Assembly (NCBI GenBank): GCA_025526935.1
Contig: JAHLKD010000021.1
Location: 372,001 to 436,000 of the forward strand
Direction of reading: 5' to 3'
Origin: Cladochytrium replicatum
Taxonomy: Eukaryota > Chytridiomycota > Chytridiomycetes > Cladochytriales > Cladochytriaceae
DNA length: 64,000 bases
The notes beneath the pieces were generated by a model. It was not told the origin of the DNA and did no database searches. It was given only the letters and a program-made list of their open reading frames with translations. Shown piece by piece: positions 47,671 through 59,178 of the stretch. The translations under genes were made by a program, and so were the position numbers. Each line of letters starts with the position of its first letter. Within the stretch, counting starts at the first letter, position 1.

Positions 47671-50600
47671 ATGGCAGCCCGATCGTCGGTCCACTTCACG
47701 CCGCTGGCTGGTGCACGCGATGAGGACAGCCCGCTCTGCTACCTGTTGGAAATCGACGAGGCAAAGATTTTGCTGGACTGTGGATGGACGGACAAGTTCG
47801 ACGCTGACGCAATTCTTGCACTGAAAAGGTTGGTAATTTTGCAATTTTCTGTTGAAAAATTGTACAAATATCATGTTGTAGGATTGCAAAGCAAGTAGAT
47901 GCTGTGCTCCTCTCTCACGCTGATTTGGAGCACATTGGCGCACTCCCTTACGCCGTGGCACATCTTGGTCTTCAATGTCCGGTCTATGCCACAATACCTG
48001 TATGTGATATGGGGAGGCTATGTCTTACCGACGCATGGCTGGCTGCCTCAGCATCGCGGGAGGGAATGTCGGACATTTTTACGATTACGGATATCAACGA
48101 AGCCTTTGCAAGAATAGTTCAATTACGATATTCGCAGCCATTTGCACTCTCCGGTAAGCTTCCTTCATTACTTGTGAATACCGCCTTAATTGATTTGTGC
48201 AGGCAAGGCAAATCGCATTACAATCACCGCCTACAATGCTGGACATTCCGTTGGCGGTGCAATATGGAAAATAAAGAAGGAAAGCGACGACATTGTGTAT
48301 GCTGTAGATTACAATCATAATAAAGAGAGGTGCGAAAACCGACGAACTGTTCTTCCTACCGCTCATCCAGGTTTTGTTCAGACATTTGAATGCCACTGTC
48401 TTGCGAACACAGTCCGAACCCTCACTTTCCCGCCCGTCGTTGCTTATCACAGATGCATTTAATGCCTTGAGTAACCCGCAGCCACGAAAACAGAGAGATG
48501 CGGCACTTTTTGGTAAATACAAAGGGAAGTGCTATTGCCGGGGATTCTGATACCTATTCCAGATGTGATTATTCGGGCACTTAATAACAATGGAAACGTA
48601 CTTATACCTGTGAGCACGTCTACACGAGTTCTGGAACTTGTTTACCTCCTTGATGCGAAGTGGAAGCAATTGGGGAGCACTGCTAGCCAATACCCACTGG
48701 TTTTGTTGACTAACCGCGCGTATCGAACCATCACAAGTGCCAAAAGCATGTTGGAATGGATGGGTACAGACGTAAATATGGAATTTTCTGCTACCAGAAC
48801 CCATCCATTTGATTTCAGGTATCTCATTTGAAAAAATAGTTAGGATATTATGCTCAAGCGAATCACAGGCATGTTAAAGCTATTCATAAGTTAGCGGACC
48901 TCGACTCCATGGGTGACGGGCCAAAAGTTGTGCTGGCGTCGTTTCCATCCCTTGACTCCGGTTTTGGAAAGGAGCTTCTGTTTCGCTGGGCTGACCAGCC
49001 GAACTCGATTGTGCTAATAACGGATCGATTTAATCCTGGCTCAACGATGGGGACACGGCTATTTGAAGAATGGCGTGCAGCAGGGACGGACAAGGAGAGT
49101 AGCGCTGTTGGTGCTCCCGTTGAGCTTAACTTCGAAATGGACTTCACGGTGTGCTCTTCCTACATATCAAACTGACTCAAGGCAATACTGAAATTCGTTT
49201 AAACAGGTGAATTCGAGGGTTCCGCTCGAGGGTGAAGAGCTGGAAGAGCATATAGCAGTGGAGCGCCAAAAGCACGAACAGGAAATCGCTAATTCCGGAT
49301 CCACTCGACGTCGTCGCCGCCGGCAGTCTGCACTCTTATCGAATGATCTGAAGGGAGGGTTGGATTTGGACTCTAGTGGATCGGAAAGTGAGGACGATTC
49401 GATCGTACCGGATTTGGCTGCTCCCAGCCGCACATCGATTGGGAGTTTAGGAGTTACTCCTTCCGCAAACATGTCGGTTGGGGCAACTACTGGATGGGTT
49501 GGCTTCGATGCATATGTAAAAGACGGCGGTGGGCTCAAAGGAGGTGCCTCCAGCGGGTTTTTCAAGCAGTCACAAAGTTTCATGATGTTCCCTATATCGG
49601 ACACAAGGCGGAAAGTTGATGAGTATGGAGAGTCCATAAATGTGGAACACTTTTTGCGACATTCTGAGGGGGGAGAAGGACGCCGCCCGACAGTTCAAGG
49701 AGAGAACGGGAACGCGGTATGTAATTCAAATGACTACTTTTTGCTTCTTTTAATCTGTTTTGCTTTCACAGGATGACATGCAGGTGGATAACAACCTTGC
49801 TGCGAACATCAACGAAGAGGGAACCCTTGAAGCATTGCTTTCTATCCCCTCTAAGTTTGTCGAAGAGCAGCATTCCGTGAAGTTCCGATGTCAGGTCATG
49901 TACATTGACTTTGAAGGAAGAGCGGATGCTCGTTCTATTCGCAACATCATTCCTCAAGTGGCGCCTCGTAAACTTGTAAGTAGTCTAGTTTTTCCGTACT
50001 CGCTGGTAATAAATTTCTTGTATCTAGGTCCTGATCCACGGGTCGGCTGAGTCTACTGATACACTTGCAAAGCATTTCGCTGAAGCTGAAAATATTACTA
50101 ACGAAATTTTCGTTCCGTCAGTGGGAGAGTCCATCAACGTTTCGGCTGCGACGAACGCGTATCACGTCAAACTTACCGATTCTCTTTTCAGCTCGTTAAG
50201 CTTAGTTCAGGTATTGTTTCATTATTCCCAGACACTATCAGTTTGAGTTAATGAGTGCATCAGTTCATGGACCATGAACTAGCATACGTGAGCGGTATAA
50301 TTCGAACAAGTGATCCCGAATCAAAGGCGGACTCGTCAAGCGATTCCGGTGCGGCACCTATTGAAAGAGTTGAAATTTTCACCTCATTGGCTTCATCAAC
50401 AGCGTCCAGGCAGAACGTTATACCAGTGCTGGACATGCTTCCACCAGAACGACGTCCAGCTCATCACCCCCTTCTAGTCGGCGATCTTCAGCTTTCTGAG
50501 TTCCGAAAGGTTCTGACAGAGCATGGTATTCCAAGTCGGTTTGAAAGCAAGGCGCTTGTGGTGAACGATACTGTCGTTGTACGAAAAGCGGCCCCGGCGC

Positions 50601-50722
50601 CTGGTGGTAGTGGAAACCAAGCTGGACAAGGGACAGTGCAAGAGTTTGTGCTTGAAGGACCAATTTCAGCTGACTACTTTAAAGTTCGAGAGCTTTTGTA
50701 CTCCCAACATGCAGTTCTGTAA
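47671..50722 (+). CDS. CPSF2: cleavage and polyadenylation factor subunit 2 (CPSF100/Cft2)
   Basis: Ten exons (47671-47828, 47882-48153, 48203-48329, 48382-48512, 48563-48818, 48869-49148, 49207-49716, 49772-49975, 50028-50210, 50264-50722) give 859 residues. CPSF100 is the catalytically dead metallo-beta-lactamase partner of the CPSF73 endonuclease in pre-mRNA 3' processing. The fold is seen in LLEIDEAKILLDCGW, AYNAGHSVGGAIWKIKK, YAVDYNHNKER, TNRAYRTITSAKSMLEWM and the late IIPQVAPRKLVLIHGSAEST. The active-site motif is degenerate (SHADLEHIG instead of HxHxDH), as expected for this subunit. Middle and late regions carry low-complexity RRRRRRQ and Ser/Asp stretches. The C-terminal VGDLQLSEFRKVLTEHGIPS is typical. 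Confidence 0.95.
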
Positions 50723-50957
50723 TGTGGTTTGATGTATGCGAAATGAATGTAGGTTATGTTAAATAATTCTCCTGGTTGACACAAATGGTCAATGTCGATC
50801 ACTTAGCGATGGTATGTAAACTGTGGGAGACAGGCCGGATATTGAGATCACACCCCCCTCCCCCAAAAAAAAAGCTTATCCTTTGGCTGGTAGTTGAGCG
50901 TACTTGAAAAACAACTGATAGCCGTGTCTCTCCCTTTCAAAGTGACCGCATTCGGAC

Positions 50958-53171
50958 ATGGACTTCCATGGCCATCAAGAGTTCCACAGCAGCGGATGGT
51001 CAAGTAACGCTTCTGATTCGTTTAGCTTTTCATCTGGTCCCAACGAAAACGAATGCTTTGCTGCATCTCCAGAACTCCCTTTTAACCAATCTGACAATGT
51101 TTCCGCCAACAAAGCTGTCACCGAAAAACAATGTGAGCAAGGTAACAACTTTTCTGTGGGTGATAAATTTGCGAAATAATGTTCCATATTCCGAATCCAG
51201 GTTCGGGTAACCAGCAGTACTCAACCAGCACAAGTAAGATGCCCCACAACCAATCCGATCTTCAGGCTTTGCGAAACGGAATGATCCGACGTTTCATTGA
51301 GCGATTTACGACATCCTCGCTTGAGAGTGAAGGCGGAGAGTCTTCAACCGACATAGTAGGCGGCCAAGAAGCAACTGCAACTCTCAATCCTGCCACACTC
51401 CCAGGAAACAATCAAGTGGATTGTGAACGATACTCGCACAAACTTCCGGGTCGTGATCCAGTAGCAACCCGACAGCCAAACGGCTCGAAAGGCGTTATAC
51501 AAATCAGGACAACAAGAGCTCCAGCAGAAAGAATCCGAAATGAGGTTTTTGCTCTTTCTCCACGGCCAGAGCAGGTCACGCGGGGTAATCAAAGCACAAC
51601 AGCAATGGATATCAGCTAACCATCGTTATTGTTCAGATATGAAGTCGGGTCTGCGCTCAGCACCCATTTTACACTTTCAAGGGCGAAATGAGTTCCCTTT
51701 CCCAGTTATGCCTGCAGCCAGCGTTAAGCAGCAACAGGATAATCGCGGACCAAGCGTAGCAAATAATGCCACCACATCAACTGACGAGAGGGACCGCTCG
51801 CAGGTCGGACAATTGCGTGAGCTTCTTTCTCGTTCATATTCTTCATCATCGACAAGTCAAACTGGCGTTCGTAATCTGCTTAACGACGGAATGATGAGCA
51901 TTTCGGCCGTACACCATGCATTCTCACGCAGATATCGGGTAACGTCGGAGCTTGGTTGCGGTGGGTTTGGACTCGTAGTCTCGGCACAAGTCATTGAAGA
52001 ATTCTCGGAGAAACACCTGAGCAGAGGAGAGGAGGTCGCAGTCAAGTTCATATTGAAGAACAGAGTTGATGATAACTCCTGGATCGAAGACAGAGATCTC
52101 GGATTTGTGTACGCGAATATCTTGCAGCAAATGCTGATACTGAAATTTTCGTAAATAGGCCAATGGAAGTGCACGTACTGAAAGCGATAAAGCATGAGAA
52201 CGTCATCCGTTTTCTTGACTTTTACGAAGATGAGGTGTTTGTGTATCTTGTTATGGAGCTTCATGGCACAGGATGGACAAACGTTTCGGCAGCACAATCA
52301 CAGTTCAACCATTTGCGAGTCAACATATCTGGTTCTCAACTCCCCAGTGTGAAGCGTGATGACAAGTTTTGTTATGCCGAAACAGCCGCGGCGAATAAGT
52401 CCAACAGCCTTTCAATAAACTCTGGACCCTCCTTGCAGCGAGCCCAATCATTCCCTACGACTTTGGAGCGTCGTCCGTCCATGGACCTCTTTGAGTATGT
52501 ACCTAAACACTCTAAATCTTCCACAATTGATATCCAGTTTCAGATGCATCGAAAGACACGAGGGAACAATAACGGAGGAGCAGGCTCGCTTTGTCTTTGT
52601 CCAGGTGCTAAGGGCTGTTTCGTACATGCACAATCGTGGGCTCGTTCACCGGGATATCAAGGACGAAAATATTGGTAAAGAGAAAAGGAACCTCTCTATT
52701 TGTAATCACATTTGCGGCTAGTGGTTGACGAAGACTTTAATGTGAAAATGATCGATTTTGGATCTGCCACGGTCGACCTTGATCCATCGGAATACCACAA
52801 CAGGTTCTTCGGGACCCTTCAAGTAGGTAACGGAAGTGGTGTTTGCGGTGTCAGCTGACCATATTTTTGTTTAGTATGCTCCGCCAGAGATTTTGCGGGG
52901 TGAGAGGTATCGCGCACGTCCTGCTGATGTCTGGTGTTGTGGAGTGTTGTTATACGCTTTGCTGTTTGGCGACACTCCTTTCACTTCATCAGATCAAGCA
53001 ATATCACGTCCTTTCTGCTCCCCTCCCATTCGGATTCTTCGACGTCTGAGGGATCCTCGCAGCGTTTTGGCGCTTCTCAATTGGATGTTGCAAAAGTCGC
53101 CCCGCCGTCGGCCATCTGTACAGGAAATATTGTACCATCCTTGGGTTAACGGTGGAGAACACCAGTTGTAG
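50958..53171 (+). CDS. PAS-kinase-like Ser/Thr protein kinase
   Basis: Seven exons (50958-51141, 51201-51584, 51637-52108, 52159-52494, 52544-52674, 52722-52822, 52875-53171) give 634 residues. The kinase domain runs from about 287 to the end: glycine loop LGCGGFGLV, VAVKFILK lysine, HRDIKDENI catalytic loop, MIDFGSA, YAPPEILRGERY activation segment and HPWV near the C-terminus. DFGSA, MELHG and the DLFECIERH text resemble the metabolic-sensor PAS kinases (PASK, yeast Psk1/2), but no PAS fold is seen in the N-terminal 280 Ser-rich residues. About 85 residues are inserted between MELHGTGW and SMDLFECIE, inside the catalytic domain near the hinge. Donor GTACGC (exon 3) and GTATGT (exon 4) were chosen by frame. 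Confidence 0.88.
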
Positions 53172-54226
53172 ACTGTGAGGTCGTACCATGAACTACTGAA
53201 ATGTTCGAGGTCCTGATTAAATAATGAACTGATTCAAGAACCAAACAAAGGGATTTGTATGGTTTTTGCAGGAATAGCAAAAGTGCCTTTATCAGGGTCA
53301 AGCATTGTAACCGAAACGAGGTAACTTTAAGAATCGTCAAGTGCAAAACGGGAAGGTTTTCACCATGTGAGTAATCTCAAACGAGAGTCATGCAAATCTG
53401 AATCTCGTAATCCACATCAAATCCAGATCACATGAAATCTCATAATCGCTTCCTGAGCATATTGAGCATGACAATTTGCCAATACAAATATCTGAAATCC
53501 CCCAAATCCTCTAACCGACACTCAACAACCATGTATAAGCACGGTCGCTTGGGAACTAGTCGATCTCCACCTTCCAACCAACCCCGGACGGTAAACCGTA
53601 AACCGTCCGTTCGAGCTACTCCATCCGCAAAGCAAGCGACCCGATCGCTCTCAGTACAGCGACAGAAATCTCGCTGGTTTCAATCGTGCCTTTCAAGGGA
53701 CGCTTATACTCATAAGCTGAGAAGGTGTCGGGAGGGCGTTCACTGAAATAGAGGTTGGTACCGAGATTAGATTAGATTCGGATTAGACTGATTAGTTTTC
53801 GATTAGATTCTTTTTCAAAATGGTGCGAAGTATTACCATGAAATCACAGATTTACAAGATTGAATTAGATTTGCATGTCTGCAACTTGATTGCAAAGGGG
53901 TTACAAACAAATTTTATTCTCCGGCAAATGAACAAGCTCAACGATCAGGAAACGTCCAGTAGAATGCTGCATTGCTGCAACCACCTCTTCTGTGCTTCGC
54001 AAGGCTTCGCAGGTCGAGTACCTTCGCTCTCACGGCGTTGTTGCCGGGTCCACCATTTTAATTGGGGAATGAACGCCAGATCAAAAATCCAGCGGCACTT
54101 AATTTCCTTATGATGGAGTCAGTTCTTAAAAATTAGATGAGGTTTTGGCTAATAGAACAACGAAAAGTCTCAAACACCAGGAAACGCACACTAAATGCCA
54201 GCATATCCAACAATTACATATTAAAA
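53172..54226. other. 1-kb convergent intergenic region
   Basis: It lies between the 3' ends of the kinase and GRP94 genes. A frame of 105 codons at 53432-53746 is basic and Ser/Arg-rich but has no other support. A short array of GATTAG/GATTAGA words fills 53764-53810. I see no RNA gene. Confidence 0.5.
53764..53810 (+). repeat. imperfect GATTAGA array
   Basis: Five GATTAG words occur within 47 bp, two overlapping directly and the rest spaced by a few bases. Confidence 0.6.
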
Positions 54227-57084
54227 TCACAGTTCATCATGGAGATGGCTATCTTTCTCATCATCCTCATCAACTTCTTCAGCCTCACTGGTCTTCGACT
54301 CTCCCTCCGCATCTTTCTCAGGGGCCGGCTTCAGATCGACTTCAGCAGACGTCTCCAGATCAACCCCAAGCACACGTCGCACAACAGTTTCGACACGAGC
54401 TGCGAACCTGTCAAGGTCGTTCACATTGAAACCAGAGCGAAGAAGCGTTGTCTCGTAAAGAACTTGGACCGCTTCTTTCACAGCCGGGTTCTCCCCCTCT
54501 TCGTTTTGTATCTTGTTAAGCAAGCTTTCAATCAAGGGATGGTTCTTGGAAAATAATGAGTATTAAGTACGAGCAGCAAAATTTACAGCTCGAGTACTCA
54601 CCGGGTTGATTTCAATGATCTTCTTCATAGACGCGTAGTAACGGAGCATCGCGTCATCCCCACGGAAAGCTTGCGCCTGCATGATACGTTCCATGTTGCC
54701 AGTGTACGCAAAGTCCTTTGCAACGATCGCAGCGGGAGACTTTGTCAGACGGTTAGAAACCTTCACCTCTTCAACGAACTCGGAGAGCGTCGTCTTGATG
54801 TACTCAGAGAGCGGCTTGTACGTTTCCGTAAGCTTTTCAACCGATTTGCTGCTTTCCTCATCTTAATGGGACAAAAAGAGTAACAAAGACGTTCTCGTGC
54901 ACATATGCTGTGAACACACCTTCATCACCATACTTCAGGCCACTCTTGGCGGCGGACTGGAGCGGGAAGTTCTCATATGTAGTCAGCCTCTGAATCAGGT
55001 ATTCATCGATGGGGTCAGGCATGTACTACACAAGAAGTTAGAGCAGACCAAAGAGAGCGACAAAGTCAAACGTACAAGGACCTCGTATCCACGTCCGATC
55101 AGGGTTTCAACGAACGGACTTCTTTCAATCTCTTCAACAGATGAGCCCGTCAGATAGTAGATTTGAGGTTGACCCTTCTTCATGCGGCTGATATAACCAT
55201 CCAAGCTTGTGATGTTTTCGCCTTTCATTTTGCTCGATTGGAATCGAAGAAGCTTCGACAACTTTTTCTTGTTTTTGGCATCTTCCAGAACACCAAACTT
55301 CAATGCAGTGCCGAACTCCTTGATGAACCTCTTGTATTTCTCTTCGTCCGCCGAGAGGCTCTTGACCATTTCGAGAGCTTTCTGGATCACCTTCTTCTTG
55401 ATGGTCTTCAGGAGGCTGTGTTGCTGCAACGTTTCACGCGACACGTTGAGCGGTAGATCGTCGCTATCTACTAGACCTTTCAAAAAGCCGAGGTACTTTG
55501 GCAAAAAATCGATGAGCTCGTCGGTGATGAAAACACGCTTAACGAAGAGCTTGATACTACGGAGAGCCGAATCGACTGTGTTCATCCAGTTCGGAGGTGA
55601 GCGGGCTAAAAAAAAGAGATCAGCACAAGCCAAGAAATTGCAGCAAATGCACGTACATGGAATGTACAGTACACCGCGGAAGTCAAGGTCGCCTTCGGCA
55701 CGGAAATGAATCCAGGTGAGAGGGTCATCGAAGTCCTTTGTGAAACCACGGTAGAAATCTTTGTACTCGGTTTCGGAGACATCTTTCGGGTTGCGAGTCC
55801 AAAGTGGCCGACGCCCATTCATAAGTTCCCACTCGTGAACTGTTTTCGTAATTGTCTTAGTCTTCGGCTTCTCGGGTTTCTCTTCTTCGACGTCTTCCAC
55901 CTCCAAGTCGTCTTTCTTTTCGTCTTCCTCCTTCTTCGCGTCCTCGTCAGGCACTTCTTCAGTCTTCGTCTTGGTCCTCCACAAGTAGATCTCGAAGTTG
56001 ATGAATTCGGAGTCTGAAAGAGTTGTCAGTAACCGAAGAAAGATTTGATGAGGATGCATACACTTCTTAATCAGAGTCTCCAAGGTCGAGTCCTCGAGGT
56101 AGGTGACTGCATCTTCTTTCAGATGAAGCGTGATTTCGGTACCGCGTCCCAGAGTGTTTCCTCTCGGATCTTCGTAAATGGTGAAGTCTGCCAAATTATC
56201 AGATTAGAGGTTGCTTGTTCCAACGGAATACATCAAGCATACCACTCTCAGATTCTGCTTGCCAGATGTGCTGCTTATCGTTGTTGTTCTTGCTCACAAC
56301 GGTAACCTTGTCAGCGACTAAGAAGACGGAATAGAAGCCAACACCGAATTGGCCGATCAATCCCTACATCCGGATGAACAAGAGTTTTCATGTAGTGCAT
56401 GTTGAACGAACCATATCCGCTGTCTTGTTCTCCAAAGCCTTGATAAATTCACCGGTCCCGGACTGAGCAATATTTTATATCAGCCAAAATGTCGAGAAAT
56501 GCATAAAACGACTCACCTTGGCGAGAGTTCCAAGGTTCTTCTGAAGTTCCGCCTTAGTCATACCAACACCAGCATCCCGAATTGTGAGAGTTTTGCGGGT
56601 AGGATCAGCGACAACACTAATCTTCAGATCTGGGTTTCCTTTCAGAGCTTCCTTGTCTGTCAAAGACATGAATCGAATTTTGTCCAGTGCATCCGAAGCA
56701 TTCTAGATGGACAAGAGTCAAATGAGTTTCGATTGAGCATTTTCAATAACATACTGAAATCAGCTCTCTAAGGAAGATCTCTTTGCTCTTGTACAGACTT
56801 CGGACAATAATGCTCATCATTTTGTTGACTTCGGCTTGGAACTCGAACTTCTGACCAGACCTTTGTGCTTTGCCCAAATCTTCGTCAGTTAATGGCTTCA
56901 CGTCTTCGGGCAACACTTTGCTGGATGATGATTGAACTTCCACAGTAATGGGCCTTGTTCCACCGTCGCTTTGATCGTTGAAAACAGCATCCTCCTCAGT
57001 AGATGCGGAAACGGACGAAAACAGGAGTGCGAGCAAGAAGAAGGCAAGGAGCCCGAACAGTAAGATTCGAGCAGGTTTCCTCAT
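54227..57084 (-). CDS. HSP90B1: ER-resident Hsp90 (GRP94/endoplasmin)
   Basis: Ten exons (57084-56755, 56702-56517, 56462-56412, 56363-56243, 56187-56062, 56013-55657, 55605-55076, 55025-54920, 54861-54602, 54544-54227) give 794 residues. GRP94 folds secreted and membrane proteins in the ER lumen. A signal peptide ([19 protein letters not shown]) and the C-terminal HDEL retention signal fix the location. Hsp90 signatures: [82 protein letters not shown] and [13 protein letters not shown]-type text near the end. A charged linker ([17 protein letters not shown]) separates the N and middle domains. Most model fungi lack this paralogue, so it supports an early-diverging lineage. Confidence 0.96.
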
Positions 57085-57379
57085 TGTGGTCAGCAGTCGT
57101 ACACGAAGCGGATTCTGGTAGAAGGTAATTCAGTGATGTGAACCGTGAACATAGAAGATCGCACTCACGTTGCAGTAGCTGAATAGATGTTACCACAGGG
57201 ACACAGCTTGATTTATGTGAAGTGTATTTTACCAAATCGGGTAAGTTCGTGGAAATGGGAGGAAGCAGTCAGCCACATCACATCGCCACGCTCTGCTGGG
57301 CAATTCTCATTTGCTGGCACCAAAGCCAGGCCCGATCTGATCACAATCATGTGTGTCTACGCTGAAAACTCGTAGTCTT

Positions 57380-59136
57380 TTAGGCTTCTTTGGCACATTT
57401 GTAAACTCTCCCCATCCATTGGAACAACCCGGTATCCCTCGGGAAATCCAGTCCACGGCGATCACGTCCTTTCAAGGCGCTATAAAACTCTTCGGAATCC
57501 AAATGGCCATCCTTGCTGGTATCAAACATGTGGAACAAAAGGTCAACCTGGCCCGGTGTCAGCTCAACCTTGGTAACTGCTCGCACGATTCTCGCGAAAT
57601 CAGCGCGATTGAAACCAGGATGCCGGGTGGTACTTTTGTAGATCCGATATGCCATTTCAATGTCTTTCAATCTGGTGTGGACCATTCTGTCAAAATCTGT
57701 GAGGGACGAAGTGTTCAGTATGACGATAAATAAAGATCACTGCATTACCATAGAACTGAGCGAAAGAGATCCGCTCGCCCTCATCCGCGTATGTTGAGAT
57801 GGCCCTCACGTATGTAGGCACCTCATCTTCCCTTGCATAGCTAATTACCGCAAAGCCAAAGTCGCGAAGCGATATTGTCTCTTTGTCGTCGACGCCATAC
57901 TGATAGAAGTAAGGACGGAAAGTTAGGTTAAGGTTCCCCAAAGCTCGTTTTATCATCACAGCGACGACTAAAGGTCTGGGTGGATATCTCAAGTTTCAGA
58001 ACTTCAAGTTGGAGCCGGTGCATGAAATCGGTGAACTGCTCCTGGGTGATTGTTTGTTTTCCGTCAGCCCCAAAAAATAGTCTGAACAATCCCGTTTCGC
58101 CTGGCTTATACTTGTGCTCCCTTGGCCTGCGACACTCAGCTCAACGCCAGGTTCTCCACGAACTTATCAATTCAATTACCCTTCCCTGCCTCCGATTCCA
58201 AGAGATTGAGTATTCGTTGCCATGATCCGTTCAAACTCTTCTTTCGAAATGAGACCGTCACCGTTTACGTCAAATAGCTTGAAACTGACTTTCCACTGGT
58301 ACTCCGGTGTCCCAAGTAGAGTCAGAAATATGAGATACTCGCTGTACGAGATCAATCCATCTGAGAAAACATAAGAACCAGAAAGCTATTAATGCACAAA
58401 AACTCACCTCCATCCATGTCTGCAAGACTGAAGAATTGTTCGGCAGACGCAACTCTTTTCGTGCGACTGCCCTAAATTTATTAGTCAGCGCAACTATTAT
58501 AAACTTTAATACCCCACTCCTCAAAATACCTGAAGATGCTCTCGATAAGGAATCAATGAGCGAATAAAGTCTTGGGCAGTCATGTAGCGGATGCCATCTT
58601 TTTTCTCCATGCAAAACAGTATTCAGCGAAGAGAGAAACAGGTATCGAATATAAACACACCACCGAGGCAAAATGCTGTTGATGTGGCCAGTTAAGCAGA
58701 GCGAGAAGCAATCATTATAGATTTACCTGAAACAATTTGTAAGGGTGCGAAAAATACCTCAGCTTGTTTTCGTAATTTCCAACTGCTTTCTTCTTCCAGG
58801 CAGACTAATACAGGGTCCGCCAATTGCATGATTTATCATGAAGACTACGTACATCAGGAGTGTCGCAATGAACAGTTGACGTGAGTGTCTCCTCAGAGTC
58901 GACAGGAATAGTATTCCAAATGAAGGTAGCCACAGCAGCCCCTGCTGCTACTGTCGACATAATGAGCTTCGAAGAAACGTTGCTTTGTCTTGCCGAAACC
59001 CGACTGGAAAGGTGCAATGACCTATTGTTGCGAAAATCAGCGAAGAAACATCAATAATCCACGCCTCCTACCTTGCAAAAAGCGGTGATCTCGTTTTCAG
59101 AATCGCCCGTCTCCACAAACCTTGAAGTGTGTGCAT
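57380..59136 (-). CDS. MICU1: mitochondrial calcium uptake regulator MICU1-like
   Basis: Ten exons (59136-59072, 59021-58853, 58804-58727, 58675-58661, 58604-58530, 58471-58408, 58360-58180, 58126-57988, 57908-57749, 57696-57380) give 420 residues. MICU proteins gate the MCU calcium channel in the intermembrane space. The N-terminus is Arg/Ser-rich (LWRRAILKTRSPLFARS), a presequence, followed by a hydrophobic segment (STVAAGAAVATFIW). EF-hand loops are DMDGDGLISYSE (about 151), DVNGDGLISKEE (about 186) and DTSKDGHLDSEE near the end. YENKLRYFSHPYKLFQ, YMTAQDFIRSLIP and RLQLEVLKLEF are family-typical. Intron 57909-57987 has AT-AC ends and is described separately. A 15-bp micro-exon encodes HFASV. 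Confidence 0.92.
57909..57987 (-). other. probable U12-type AT-AC intron in MICU1
   Basis: Read on the minus strand the intron starts ATATCCACCC and ends CCGTCCTTAC, with CCTTAAC 19 nt before the end. These match the minor-spliceosome 5' site (ATATCCTT) and branch-site core (CCTTAAC). Removing exactly these 79 nt joins EVLKLE to FYQYGVDD, giving the LKLEF text expected for MICU1. No GT-AG pair nearby keeps the frame and this text: donors after CTTTA are in the wrong phase, and GTTCTG would delete VLKLEF. Confidence 0.75.
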
Positions 59137-59178
59137 GCTGTGTGGCTTAAACATTACCCAAGTCATCAAGATCAAGCA
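59137..59178. promoter_or_regulatory. 42-bp divergent promoter between MICU1 and Aip1
   Basis: Only 42 bp separate the two start codons, so transcription start sites must overlap or lie inside the opposite gene. Confidence 0.6.

Noticed and set aside
53432-53746. 105-codon basic Ser/Arg-rich frame
   Set aside because: Composition alone is not enough; it lies in the 3' convergent region with no promoter or splice evidence.
57909-57987. Ordinary GT-AG splicing of this MICU1 intron
   Set aside because: Available GT donors are out of phase or delete the conserved VLKLEF segment; the AT-AC borders fit both frame and consensus.
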